Shown: in pieces, positions 11,190 through 23,176 of the stretch
Numbering within the stretch: position 1 is the first letter of the stretch
Layout of the letters: each line of letters opens with the position of its first letter
Origin: Glandiceps talaboti
Taxonomy: Eukaryota; Hemichordata; Enteropneusta; Spengelidae
Reading direction: 5' to 3'
Length of the DNA stretch: 64,000 nucleotides
NCBI RefSeq assembly: GCF_964340395.1
Contig: NC_135568.1
Location: forward strand, 21,033,081-21,097,080
Translations under genes and position numbers: made by a program
Notes under the pieces: model-generated
Database searches by the model: none
What the model saw: the letters and a program-made list of their open reading frames with translations, nothing else
What the model was told of the DNA's origin: nothing

Positions 11190-12160
11190 TTTACCCCCAT
11201 AAGGGTATGGGAGGTATAAAAGTGGGATGTCTGTCTGTCTCTGTATCATCATTTTCTTAAAAACAGCTGGCTCAATTATACTGAAATTTGGTACACACAT
11301 TGTTTGGGGTAATGGCTAGACCTGATTAGTTTTTGAGCAAGATGTGTTCATGATAATAAGAGAAATTTGCATGTCAATGAAATCAACTAACTAAGCACTA
11401 TCTCAAGACTGCATACTTCAATTTCAATATAATTTAATGTATTCGTTAAACATAACAAAGTGCATTGTCCTATTAAATTTGATGATGTACCTTACAGCCT
11501 TAATGAATAATTTGCATAATTAATGATTTTTGGTAATTAAGCTATATCTTAAGAAACCATACTTCAATTTCAATCTAATTCAGTACATATGTTAACTATA
11601 ACAAATTGCATATGTCCTTTAAAGTTTGTTGATGTACCTTACAGTGTTAATGAATAACTTGCATAATTAATCGGTAATTAATCTATATCTTAAGACTGCA
11701 TACTTCAATTTCAATATAATTCAGTACATATATTAAACATAACAAAGTCTATACGCCCTATAAAGTTTGTTGATGTACCTTACAGTGTTAATGAATAATT
11801 TGCATAATTAATTATTTTCAGTAATTAGGATGTTTCTTAAGAATGCATACTTGAATTTCAATATCATTTAGTACATAATGTTAACCATAACAAAGTGGGT
11901 ATGTCTTATAAAATTTGTTGATATAGCTTACAGTTTTAATGAAAATTTGCATAGTTAACAATTTTAGGTAATTAGGCTGTATCTTAAAAATTCACGCTTC
12001 AAATTTCATAGAATATAATATGGTACATATATCAACCATAATGATACGCACCTGTCCTATGAACTTTGTTGATACAACTTTTACCTTTGATGAGTAATTT
12101 GCATAATTAGTGATTCCCTTAAGGGGGGGGGGGGGGCATTCAGTTTAAATCTGGTTATTA
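11190..12160 (+). mobile_element. Dispersed repeat family B, copy 1
   Basis: Starts with a small hairpin (CCCCCATAAGGGTATGGGAGG), then a CTGT microsatellite and CATCATTTTCTTAAAAACAG. About five internal tandem units of about 145 bp follow (each with TTCAATTTCAATATAATT, TTGATGTACCTTACAGTGTTAA and ATTTGCATAATTAA). It ends with AGTGATTCCCTTAAG, a G14 run (12123-12136) and GCATTCAGTTTAAATCTGGTT. The copy at 15283-16575 has the same layout and end. No coding capacity. Confidence 0.75.
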
Positions 12161-12280
12161 TAGGTATCATTTTAGCCAGCAAAACAACTTGTTGTGATGT
12201 TATGACTTTTAAAATAACATTTTCATTATGAAACAATGGAAAGACTTGTTGAAATCTTTAATTGTCAGTGATTTTATTAA

Positions 12281-12475
12281 CACTACTGAACTGAAGTTCA
12301 GTAGTGCTATAGGCATTGCCCGTCATCTGTCTGTCTGTGTGGATGTGTGTGTGTGTGTGTAAACAACTTAAAGTCAAAAACTGCTGAACCGATTGCCATG
12401 ATATTTGGTGGGTCCATTACCTTGGGTGTCTAGTTGGGAAATTGTTGAAATTGATGAAATGATCGCATCAAAAAT
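12281..12475 (+). mobile_element. Dispersed repeat family A, left-end fragment
   Basis: Begins with the perfect hairpin CACTACTGAACTGAAGTTCAGTAGTG at 12282-12307, then CTGT/GT repeats and the family A block AAAGTCAAAAACTGCTGAACCGATTGCCATG. Truncated on the right. Confidence 0.65.
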
Positions 12476-13160
12476 ATGCATTTTACATTTCAAAATGTGA
12501 TTTGTTGTATCTCAAAATGCTTTGAATTCAGCCTGGAAATGAAATTTTCTTGTTTTATTAATGCAATGAAATCATTAAATCTTTTATGGGCTACTTCACA
12601 TATTAGTGTCAATGGCGTAAAGATTAACATCTGTTTAAGGTTGCTTGGCTACCCAGGCCTGTTTTTAGCACAGCTGAATTAAATCTTAGACACTATGATT
12701 AAAACAGGTTGATATATCATGACATTCACAAGCCATTAACGGTCCAAGTGCAACAAACCCGCGGGCTTGCCTGACGAAAACGGGTGTCATAAAAGTTGTT
12801 TGCATCTCTAAAGCTGTTTGTAGTGTTACTTATAATAGCCTAATAAATTGATAACAACTGATATAAGACGGAGATAAGGTTTGCCTCAATTGACCCACTC
12901 CTTAGAAATGATCTTACGCTGTGAACTACACTGTTTACTTGTGTTATGTAAGAGCCCATCATCACATGTGTAAATATTGGTACTCTTTGATAACAAGTGG
13001 ACTTGCTTCTTTAATGGCTTGTCCCAGTAATGTAAAATGCACAATCCTTAGGCATTCCAAAAAACAGTTTGTACAAAGAATAAGAAGTCACACATTTTAT
13101 GGAGAAAGAAAAATAGAGTCATATCAAGACCTCCATGATCATACTGTGTTTGGCAGGTTA
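12476..13160. other. Intron sequence, nothing recognised
   Basis: A 99-codon frame (12921-13220) runs into family A repeat sequence and has no splice signals or recognisable domain, so it is not called as a gene. Confidence 0.4.
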
Positions 13161-13920
13161 AATTTCCTGCATGTACCGATTGCCATGATATTTGATGGGT
13201 GTATTACCTTGGGTGTCTAGTTGGGAAATTGATCAAAACAAAATGATCTTACTACTGGTGTGTGATTTGGGCCAAAAATGTAATTTTGGTTAAAAAACTA
13301 TTGGGCAGATCAGTCTGAAATTTGGTGGGAACATTCTTAGGGGTGTTTAAGCATTCAAAAAATGTTTGCAAATGTGCCTAGCAACAAGACCACGCCCATA
13401 GCAACAGCCAAACTGGTGAGGTATTTCACAAAGATAACCACTAGGATTAAAAGACAATTGAATAAGCATTGAAAAAATTTATGCAATTATGCCTAGCAAG
13501 AAGATCATGCCCATAGCAAGAGCCAAATGATCAGATATATTGCAACGATAACAGGGATTAATAGATAATTGCATGAACATTCCAAAAATGTATGTAAATT
13601 TGCCTAGCAGCAAAACCACGCCCATAGCAACAGCCAATCGGTGGTGTATTTTACAAAGAATAACCATGGAGATGAATAGACAATTGAATAAACATTCAAA
13701 AAATGTATGTAATTTGCCTAGCAACAAGACCACACCCATAGCAACAGCCAAGTGATCACATATATTGCAAAGATAACAGGGATAAATAGACAAATGAATA
13801 AACATTCAATAATGTATGGATAGTCATTCAGCAAATGAACTTCTATACCCAGCATAGATCAGCATATGGGAAAACATTTTTAAAAACTGTACAGTTGTGC
13901 TACAACGCCATTAGCGCTAT
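13161..13920 (+). mobile_element. Dispersed repeat family A, internal and right part
   Basis: Contains GTACCGATTGCCATGATATT, then four units with CCTAGCAACAAGACCACGCC...AGCAACAGCC, and the family right end CTGTACAGTTGTGCTACAACGCCATT at about 13886-13913. Minus-strand open frames here (for example ending VAMGVVLLLGK) come from the repeat. Confidence 0.75.
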
Positions 13921-14086
13921 TTTAGAACAAAGACTAAACACCATCAATAACAGAGAAGAATTTTACTGGTAAACCCAAGGTATGGTCAAACCCCTGTGCG
14001 TACAAAACACATGGCATTGTATGGATATACATCAACAAATTTATATAGGACAGCAAATACACTTACATGCCAAACTATTTCGTAAC

Positions 14087-14239
14087 ACATGATGCCATGG
14101 TTTAGGTGGTCACAAAGATTGGTGTACCATACATACCACATGATGCCATGGTTTAGGTGGTCACAGAGATTGGTGTACCATACATATCACATGATGCCAT
14201 AGTTTAGGTGTTCACAAAGATTGGTGTACCTACATATCA
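14087..14239. repeat. 51-bp minisatellite, 3 copies
   Basis: Three near-identical copies of a 51-bp unit beginning CACATGATGCCATGGTTTAG. A two-copy 22-bp repeat (TCTGACTCCTGGAGTCAAGATA) lies nearby at 14267-14312; each copy holds the palindrome GACTCCTGGAGTC. Confidence 0.85.
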
Positions 14240-14663
14240 CATGTGTGTTTTTTGGACATAAGAATCTTCTGACTCCTGGAGTCAAGATACTTCTGACTCC
14301 TGGAGTCAAGATAGGTGTTTTTAGTTTCTGTATAACCAATATGAGTCACTGAGGTTTTATGATGGAAAAATGGTTGGAAAGGAAAAGAGCTTGTTTGTTT
14401 GTGCGATGTGAAACAGTAAGGGGAAATTATAACATTTGAATTAGTGTAATCATGAGCCATAACAACATAACATTACTATCAAGAACCGGGTAGCATTTGA
14501 TCATTGCCTTTCTTTCTGAAAATTATCTACCTGTTAAAATAGACACTCAGACTTTGATGACACCAAGTGTATAGAAAAGATGTATTCACTATTTCTTGTT
14601 GATTGGTTTGACTCACAGTAGCCATGTACAGATCATTATTATGTCTTTGTGTATTTCCATCAG

Positions 14664-14794
14664 GGAATATCAATCCCAGGAATTCCTAAATGGCCTGGAA
14701 GTGGATTTTCATTTCATACATGGATTAATTTGGATTCAAATCCTATCACTCCATCATCATTTGAAACAGGGTTGTACCGGAGACAACTTTACAG
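14664..14794 (+). CDS. NBEAL: NBEAL exon 2 (start of ConA-like domain)
   Basis: Acceptor GTATTTCCATCAG, donor ACAG|GTAAGT. Starts in phase 0, ends with two bases of a split codon. Encodes GISIPGIPKWPGSGFSFHTW, then INLDSNPITPSSFETG and RRQLY. The KWPGSGFSFHTW stretch is the signature start of the concanavalin A-like domain in NBEAL proteins, and the RRQLY before the junction is also conserved. Confidence 0.95.
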
Positions 14795-14817
14795 GTAAGT
14801 TGATGAACAGCCACCAG

Positions 14818-14935
14818 TCAGTCTGTCTGTCTGTCTATCTGTCTGTCTGTCTGTCTGTCTGTGTGTCTGTATGTATGTATGTATGCGTGCCTGCCTGCCT
14901 GCCTGTCTGTCTGTCTGTCTGTCTGGCTGTCTGGC

Positions 14936-14968
<33 letters not shown>

Positions 14969-15020
14969 GGCTGTCTGGCTCCATGCCTGCCTGTCTCTGT
15001 CTTGTTTGTCTGTTTCTGTG
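14818..15020. repeat. CTGT-rich microsatellite
   Basis: Nearly pure CTGT with blocks of ATGT and CTGC. Long open frames on both strands (CLSVCLSV- and QTDRQTDR-type) are artefacts of the tetranucleotide. Confidence 0.95.
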
Positions 15021-15282
15021 TCTGTATATATGCTTTATTGTCATTTACCACCGGCCCATAGCAAAGAAAATGATACATATTAAAATATCAAGTAAATAAA
15101 TCAGCCACTCAGAGGAAAACTTAACTATTACACATCCCTGAGACAGCTTCCTTCCTCAATATATATGCTTGGTAGACAAATTTTGCCAGGTTACATATAA
15201 TTTTAGCACCTCTACATGAAAAAAAAGATTTACCAAAGACTGTTGATTTGGATGTTGAAATGCCCACTGTGGTAATTATTTT

Positions 15283-15331
15283 AACTCCCGTAAGGGTACG
15301 GGAGGTAGTAAAAGGGGAATGTCTGTCTGTG

Positions 15332-15386
<55 letters not shown>

Positions 15387-16575
15387 GTCTGTGTCTGTGT
15401 CATCATTTTCTAAAAATCGGCTGGCTCAATTGTAATGGAATTTGGAATATATAATCTTTATGGTAATGGCAAGACCTGATTAGGTTTTGAGCCAGATCTG
15501 TTAATGTTTAATTAGAGAAATTTGCATATTAATGAAATCAACTAATTACACAATATCTTAAGAATGCATACTTCAAATTCAACATAATTTAGTACATACA
15601 TTAACCATAAGAAAAGACATATGTCCTATAAAGATTGTTGATGTACCTTACAGTGTTAATGAATAATTTGCATAATAAATTGTTTTCGGTAATTAGGCTA
15701 TATCTTAAGAATACATACTTCAATTTCAATATAATTCAGTACACACGTTAACCATAACAATTGCATATGTCCTGTAAAGCTTGTTGTTGTACCTTACAGT
15801 GTTAATGAATAATTTGCATAATTAATGATTCTTGGTAATTAGGCTATGTCTTAAGACTGCATACTTCAATTTCAATACAATTTAGTACATGCGTTAACCA
15901 TGACAAAGCGGATATGTCCTATATTTTTTTTGATATAGCTTAGTTTTAATGAAAATTTGCATACTTAATGATTTTAGGTAATTAGGCTATATCGTACGAC
16001 TGCATACTTCAATTTAAATACAATTCACTACATACATTAACCATAACAAATTGTCTATGTCCTATAAAGTTAGTAGATGTACCTTACAGTGTTAATGAAT
16101 AATTTGCATAATTAATGGTTTTCAGTAATTAGACTCTATCTTAAGACTGCATACTTCATTTTCAATACAATTTAGTACATACGTTAACCATAACAAAATA
16201 AAGTGGATATGTCGTATAAAATTTTTGATATAGCTTACAGTTTTAAATGAAAAATTTACATAATGAATGATTTTAGGTAACTAGGCTGTATATTAAAAAT
16301 GCAAGCTTCAAATTTCGTATAATATGATACATATATCAACCATAATAATACGCACATGTCCTATGAAGTTTGTTGCTACAACTTTTACCTAGTATTTTGA
16401 ATAATGAACGATATTCAGTAATTAAGCAGTATCATACACTCTTAAATACATTAACCTAAGAAAGCACGCTTGTCCAAAAACAAAGCCTGTTACCATAGTT
16501 TTTTTTTGTTTTATGAGTAATTTGCATAATTAGTGATTCCCTTACAGGAGGCATTCAGTTTAAATCTGGTTCCCT
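15283..16575 (+). mobile_element. Dispersed repeat family B, copy 2
   Basis: Same order as 11190-12160: hairpin CTCCCGTAAGGGTACGGGAG (15285-15304), a CTGT microsatellite (15320-15397), about seven tandem 145-bp units, and the end AGTGATTCCCTTACAGGAGGCATTCAGTTTAAATCTGGTT. The different unit count between copies shows that the internal array expands or contracts. Confidence 0.75.
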
Positions 16576-17555
16576 ATGACTTGATAAAGTGAGTATTCAA
16601 AAAGAAAATGAAACTCATCCTCTATAGAACAAGACTCGCACTTTCACAAATTCTCTCTGTACAATCAAATCCTTCATACCCCGACCTGTTTCTATTGCCA
16701 GCTGGTGACTTGAACAACACAGCGTGGACGATGCCTTTCGATGATTATTACATGTGTAATTTGAATACTAAGGAGATAGCTTCCTAGTGTGGGATATCTT
16801 TTGATTTGGCAAAATAAATATAAACGACTTGTACTTAAACATTCTTCCCACCATTCCCGTTGCCATGAATCTTTAGGGCAAGAATAAAGTTCTTTTCATT
16901 TCCAACACCTTAGTTTAAACAGGCATGGCCAAAGCCATATGTGTTCAAAATACATCAAATGTGCATTGCCCAGTTTATCTTACAACATTTGTCCTCCCTT
17001 ACCAAAAGAAAATAGGAATGTTTAGCAATTCTACACTCTGGCATGATAAAACTTTCAGCCACCACTTGATACAATTAATAAATGTAATAACAATAATATA
17101 ATAGGTGTTCTTTCAACTTGTCCTAAAACAGATACATTTGGGGTATTGCCTTTCACACCCAAATAACATTTACAATAGTTATAGTGAATATGTTCAATAC
17201 TAGGGTACAATTTCATACCCAATAGTTCTGAACCAAATGTTCAAATTGGGTAGATCATAACATCAAAAACTTTAAAGTAAAGATGAACAGGGAGTTCTCC
17301 AAATTTTCTGGTAAAATAATTTACAAGAAAAATGGATTTCTTTGCCAGTTCAGCTAGAGTTTGGGTGGCTTTAACCAAACATTATGACTAGAGAGCACTA
17401 AGCCTAGGTACTTATAATACAATGCATATGATTCTAGGGAAAGTTAGTCTACAGAGTCGTCTACAGTGAAATCATTTTCAGAGGCTGTCCTTGCATTTAA
17501 ATCACCTATTAAGATTACACTTGTCTCTGGGTGCTCGTTCAAAATATTATTTTGT
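16576..17555. other. Intron 2 sequence, nothing recognised
   Basis: About 1 kb, AT-rich, with no exon or repeat seen. Confidence 0.4.
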
Positions 17556-19586
17556 CATACATTCTTCTAAAAGACTTATACTGTTACCCTGCCATTACCG
17601 CCCATAGAGTTATGATAATTATACAGTAGATCCTGGGGTACATTCTTCTAAAAAACTTATAACGTTACCATCCATAGAGTTATGATACGTAGTAGAAACA
17701 TTCTTCTGAAAGAATTATACCTTTACCGTCCATAGAGTTATGATACGTAGTAGAAACATTCTTCCAAAAGACATACCATTACCCTGCCATTACTGTCCAT
17801 AGAGTTATGATACGTAGTAGAAACATTCTTCTAAAAGACATACTGTTACCCTGCCGTTACCGTCCATAGAGTTATGATACGTAGTAGAAACATTCTTCTA
17901 AAAGACTGATACCATTACCCTGCCATTACCATCCATAGAGTTATGATACGTAGTAGAAACATTCTTCTAAAAGACTTATACCATTACCCTGCCATTACCA
18001 TCCATAGAGTTATGATAAGTAGTAGAAACATTCTTCTAAAAGACTGATACCATTACCCTGCCGTTACCGTCCATAGGGTTATGATACGTAGTAGAAACAA
18101 TCTTCTAAAAGACTGATACCATTACCCTGCCGTTACCGTCCATAGAGTTATGATACGTAGTAGATACATTCTTCTAAAAGATTTATACCATTACCCTGTT
18201 GTTACCGTCCATAGAGTTATGATACGTAGTAGAAACATTCTTCTAAAAGACTGATACCATTACCCTGCCGTTACCATCCATAGAGTTATGATACGTAGTA
18301 GATACATTCTTCTAAAAGACTGATACCATTACCCTGCCGTTACTGTCCATAGAGTTATGATACGTAGTAGAAACATTCTTCTAAAAGACTGATACCATTA
18401 CCCTGCCGTTACCATCCATAGAGTTATGATACGTAGTAGATACATTCTTCTAAAAGACTGATACCATTACCCTGCCATTACCGTCCATTCAGTTATGATA
18501 CGTAGTAGATACATTCTTACGTAGTAGAAACATTCTTCTAAAAGATTGATACCATTACCCTGCCGTTACAGTCTATAGAGTTATGATACGTATTAGAAAC
18601 ATTCTTCTAAAAGACTGATACCATTACCCTGCCGTTACAGTCTATAGAGTTATGATACATATTAGAAACATTCTTCTAAAAGACTGATACCATTACCCTG
18701 CCATTACCTTCCATAGAGTTATGATATGTAGTAGAAACATTCTTCTAAAAGTCATACCATTACCCTGCCATTACTGTCCATAGAGTTATTATACGTAGTA
18801 GAAACATTCTTCTAAAAGCCATACTGTTACCCTGCCGTTACCGTCCATAGAGTTATGATACGTAGTAGAAACATACTTCTAAAAGACTGATACCATTACC
18901 CTGCCATTACCGTCCATAGAGTTATGATACGTAGTAGAAACATTCTTCTAAAAGACATACCATTACCCTGCCATTACCGTCCATAGAGTTATGATACGTA
19001 GTAGAAACATTCTTCTAAAAGACTGATACCATTACCCTGCCGTTACTGTCCATAGAGTTATGATACGTAGTAGAAACATTCTTCTAAAAGACTGATACCA
19101 TTACCCTGCCGTTACCGTCCATAGAGTTATGATACGTAGTAGAAACATTCTTCTAAAAGACATACCATTACCCTGCCGTTACCGTCCATTCAGTTATGAT
19201 ACGTAGTAGATACATTCTTCTAAAAGACTGATACCATTACCCTGCCATTACCGTCCATAGAGTTATGATACGTATTAGAAACATTCTTCTAAAAGACTTA
19301 TACCATTACCCTGTCGTTACCGTCCATAGAGTTATGATACGTAGAAGAAACATACTTCTAAAAGACTGATACCATTACCCTGCCATTACCGTCCATAGAG
19401 TTATGATACGTAGTAGATACATTCTTACGTAGTAGAAACATTCTTCTAAAAGACTGATACCATTAGCCTGCTGTTACCGTCCATAGAGTTATGATACGTA
19501 TTAGAAACATTCTTCTAAAAGACTGATACCATTACCCTGCCGTTACCGTCCATAGAGTTATGATACGTAGTAGAAACATCTTCTAA
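17556..19586. repeat. 69-bp minisatellite, about 29 copies
   Basis: Unit: CATAGAGTTATGATACGTAG followed by TAGAAACATTCTTCTAAAAG and ACTGATACCATTACCCTGCCGTTACCGTC. Length variants occur, such as units lacking CTG in ACTGATACC and two units with an inserted ACATTCTTACGTAGTAGAA block (about 18510 and 19420). Entirely inside intron 2. Confidence 0.95.
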
Positions 19587-19647
19587 TGGAGTTTTGTTTT
19601 TGTACGATCAATCTTGGTGGCAAAATTACAGCGTCAAAATTACCGAT

Positions 19648-20160
19648 GTGGTAGTTCCGTACGGCGACAATCTCAAGTACCTGGATGCATGAGGGACTAA
19701 CCCGGAAGCAAGTTGTTGCCAGCCATACGTTACAGTGGTAACATCGTCCGAGAAATCGCTGCGTTCAGAGTGTCATTATTCACAGAATTGTTTTTTTCGA
19801 GTGAAAACCCGTCTTGAATTGTACTACTCTAACAAATGAAGACATGTCAAGTTATATTTTGAAAGTTGTATCGCTGGTTTGAGACGATTTCCTCACGTAC
19901 TATCGAGGCTTGGACCTTACTTCAGATCAGCGGGAAGTTTAGCCAGTCCGATAATTCTTTCTGGTTTAGTTTACAACACTTTTGATCACACAGATTTTGT
20001 TTTTGTGATGAAAAGAAATTTAAAAAAAGACCACTTCAACCATTTCGTTGTGTTTTCTTTATGAAAGGTAATCGAACATGAACGAGTGTTACCACTGTAA
20101 CGTATGGCTGAGAATGACTCTCTTCCGGGTACTTGGGATTGTCGCCGTACGGAAACTAAG
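19648..20160. mobile_element. Non-autonomous DNA transposon with about 90-bp TIRs
   Basis: The left end (19648-19745) has TTCCGTACGGCGACAATCTC, GTACCTGG and CCAGCCATACGTTACAGTGG. The right end (20085-20158) is its reverse complement, with CCACTGTAACGTATGGCTG, GGTACTTGGGATTGTCGCC and GTACGGAAAC. The interior has no transposase; a 61-codon frame at 19879-20064 is unremarkable. The superfamily cannot be assigned. Confidence 0.75.
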
Positions 20161-20509
20161 ATGGCAATTAATACATTTCTTCCCTATATATATCTACTAC
20201 AACTAGTACAAGTTGAATGTTGTTGACTTGGTAAATTTGTTAGAAAATTGAAATTCAAATTGCCTCAAAATTATTTTAGATCCCTAGTTTATTTCATTCA
20301 TCATTAACATTTTCCAGGGTTAAAGCTGTAAGACACTGAAATTATTTATAGCCAACCTCTTTTTTTTTCTTTTTCTTGTGTGCATTTCCCAGTCATTTTT
20401 TTTCAGAGATTTTGTGCAATTTTTCATAACAGTAGATTTTTGTTATAAAATGGTGACTATAGTATAAAAGTACAATACATTACCAACTTCTGTGTAAAAT
20501 GTGTTTTAT

Positions 20510-20655
20510 AGTGAGACATCATATGAAACCAGTAACCACTTTATTACATCGCTAAAACAAAACTGCATAGTGAAGAACTGAACCACTTCTACATGTCACC
20601 AAAGTAAAAAAAAAATTTAAAAAAAAACCCAGCGGAGCTATTCTGACCGATAGGT
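20510..20655 (+). repeat. Duplicated segment, copy 1 (copy 2 at 21890-22040)
   Basis: Both copies begin TTATAGTGAGACATCATATG and end GGCGGAGCTATTCTGA-like then CGATAGGTCGCTTGT, at about 90 percent identity by eye. They bracket repeats 20663-21890, suggesting a local duplication or a shared dispersed element. Confidence 0.75.
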
Positions 20656-20662
20656 CGCTTGT

Positions 20663-20915
20663 TCAAACTTGGTACATACTATGGCATACATATGCACGTC
20701 AATTTGTTTTATGATACAATCCAATATGGCCGCCTAACAGCCATTTTGTTTGTTGCAGCGAATTTTCCCTGTCTAAAGCCATAACTCAGACATGCTTGAA
20801 CAGATCTCATTCAAAGTTGGTATTAGGACAGTGTTCTATGACATACATGTGCATATACATTTTCGTTGCGATACAATCCGTCAAGGCTGCCTGGCAGCCA
20901 TTTTGTTGCAATCAA
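20663..20915 (+). repeat. Units of the 150-bp repeat family
   Basis: One to two units with CAAACTTGGTACATACTATG, AAGCCATAACTCAGACATGC and TTCTATGACATACATGTGCA, the same unit that forms the array at 32640-33230. Confidence 0.8.
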
Positions 20916-21239
20916 ATTAATGTCAACATCCAGAGTTATTAAGACATGCTGGTGCAATCACTTTTAATAAGCTTACTGAAAAAGTTTGGAGTTCACCGTC
21001 TTTAAGCGCTTTTAAAACTAATTTTATAGAAGCATATTTTAAATGAGTTTTATGCATATTGTATATTGCATTTGTCTTTATAATATTTGTATTTCTGTGT
21101 GTGTTTTAACTTTTCATGTTTTGTTGTCTTTAGAGGGCCCCTGGGGAAGATGAGCATTTAGCTAACAAGCTTATCTGTATGATTCTAACCCTCTTTAAAT
21201 AAAGTTTAAAGTAAAAAAATAAAATAAAAAATAAAATTG

Positions 21240-21802
21240 AAAGACAAATGAATAAAGCATTCAATAAATGTATGCAAATGTGCCTTGCAACAAGACCACA
21301 CCCATAGTGACAGCCAAATGATCACGTATATTGCAAAGATAATATCAGGAATTCATACACAAGTGAACAAAACATTAAAAAATGTATGCAAATATATCTA
21401 GCAACATGACCATACCCATAGCAACAGCCAAATGATTGTGTATATCGCAACGATAGCAACATGGTTGGATAGGCAACTGGCTCGTCATTCAGCAAATGAA
21501 CACCTATTGTTAACATGGACTAGCATATAAAAGGGTTGTCGGTGGCCGAGCGGTTAGCTCGTACGCCTCTTACCTCTGCAGTCTGGGTTCGAACCCGCCT
21601 GGTGTTGGCTGGGTTTGATTTAAAATTTAACTAGGTCTGCATGTAAGAAGGGTGATGCTCAGTTTGACCCTGCCGAACAACGCAGGTTTTCCCCGGGCAC
21701 TCCGGTTTCCTCCTGCTTCTTCAACACTAGGGCACTAGGGCGCTGCTCTGCGGCGACCATTCAACAAATTTCCGAATTTATTTGGACAAATAAAGATTAT
21801 TA

Positions 21803-21834
<32 letters not shown>

Positions 21835-21889
21835 GGATAAACATTTTCAAAAACTGTACAGTTGTGCTACAATGCCATTGGTGGTATTT

Positions 21890-21890
<1 letters not shown>
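21240..21890 (+). mobile_element. Dispersed repeat family A, right part, carrying a nested SINE
   Basis: Contains the CATTCAATAAATGTATGCAAAT...CAACAAGACCACACCCATAG units and the right end AAACTGTACAGTTGTGCTAC (about 21849-21868). It is interrupted at AGCATAT|ATGGATAAAC by the SINE at 21533-21832. Confidence 0.8.
21533..21832 (+). mobile_element. tRNA-derived SINE (plus strand)
   Basis: The head has GTGGCCGAGCGGTTAGC (A box, 21542-21558) and GGTTCGAACCC (B box, 21586-21596), like a Ser/Leu-type tRNA. The body includes CCCCGGGCACTCCGGTTTCC, a motif found in several invertebrate SINEs. The tail is a TTA repeat (about 21797-21832). The host element is interrupted cleanly with ATAT on both sides, consistent with a short target duplication. 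The B box is perfect and the tail long, so it looks fairly young. Confidence 0.9.
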
Positions 21891-22214
<324 letters not shown>

Positions 22215-22224
22215 TGAAAACTAT

Positions 22225-22289
22225 ATGGCTGGATTTACGTACACTGTGAGTCGCACAATCAAGTCCGCCCACTGAGTTAATTTGGTGGC

Positions 22290-22320
<31 letters not shown>

Positions 22321-22555
22321 CACTTCTGGATTTACATTACATGCACTGTGAGTTTGATGGTCACCATTTAAGGGGGCACTACTGGATTTGCATGCAATAT
22401 GAGTCAGTTGAACACCAGAGGGGGCACGACTGGATTTATATGCAATATGAGTCAGTTTTGGTTTGATGTCCAACAGAGGGATCACTACTGGATTTACATG
22501 CACTGTGGGTTTGATGGCCATCAGAGGGAGCACTACTGGATTTGCATAGCATCTG
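22225..22555. repeat. Imperfect about 60-bp repeats with a G27 run
   Basis: About five diverged units with CACTACTGGATTTACATGCA, then TGTGAGTTTGATGG and AGAGGGGGCAC. A homopolymer of 27 G occupies 22294-22320 between two units. All inside intron 3; overlapping open frames are repeat products. Confidence 0.75.
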
Positions 22556-22749
22556 GCTATAAAGGCAGACGCAAGAGAGCTTACAACAACAGTGGTACTG
22601 GTATACAGTATTCTTCTGGCCTAGAGCCATCGTACCATATAATCTGCAACCCATTCATGTCTCACATCAAATGTTGTCCAATTTTCATGTTTCTTAAAAA
22701 AATCAAACTGCAAAATCTTCAGATGGAACTATACTGATAAAATATCAAA

Positions 22750-22909
22750 ATGGCACAAGCTGAGTTTATAAGTTTTTACTCAAGTCAAACTCTTGATTAC
22801 ATAGAAAGGCTTTTTGATAAATTATGTCAGTCAGGGATCATTGATATGCTATATCTTAAGGCCAGGTATGAGTTCAGTCAATTCCAAGTGATGACTAAGT
22901 ATGCTTCAG
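22750..22909 (+). CDS. Unidentified exon-like ORF in intron 3 (doubtful)
   Basis: An ATG frame beginning MAQAEFISFYSSQTLDYIER and reading LFDKLCQSGIIDMLYLKARY runs to a consensus donor TCA|GTAAGT at 22909/22910; the frame stays open to 23022. There is no acceptor at its start and it is not part of NBEAL, whose exons 3 and 4 join directly. It could be a fragment of another gene or of a mobile element, or chance. No family was recognised. Confidence 0.2.
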
Positions 22910-23176
22910 TAAGTAGAATACTGCTAGTAACTTTTGAATATGCAGCTTTGCACTCCACAGCATATAAACTCAACTTGTGCTCCTATGACTCAATCAAACA
23001 TTATATCATTAGTAAACAGTAATGCCTGCCCCTTGATAAAAATTCTAATTTTATCAGCTGATATGTGTTGATTTCAAGTTAAAATTTCTCCACTTGCCAA
23101 TAAAGGGGATCAATTAAATCTTGATATTAGAATGTAATTTTCTTCTTTAATTTTCATTTTTTTTTGTTATCCATAG

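Noticed and set aside
12921-13220. 99-codon gene in intron 1
   Set aside because: Its end lies in dispersed family A sequence; no splice sites and no recognisable domain.
14818-15078. Cys-rich or Gln/Asp-rich proteins on both strands
   Set aside because: CLSV and QTDR repeats are translations of the CTGT microsatellite in different frames.
21533-21610. Functional tRNA gene
   Set aside because: A and B boxes are present, but they head a SINE with a 200-bp body and TTA tail; the anticodon arm is not convincing.
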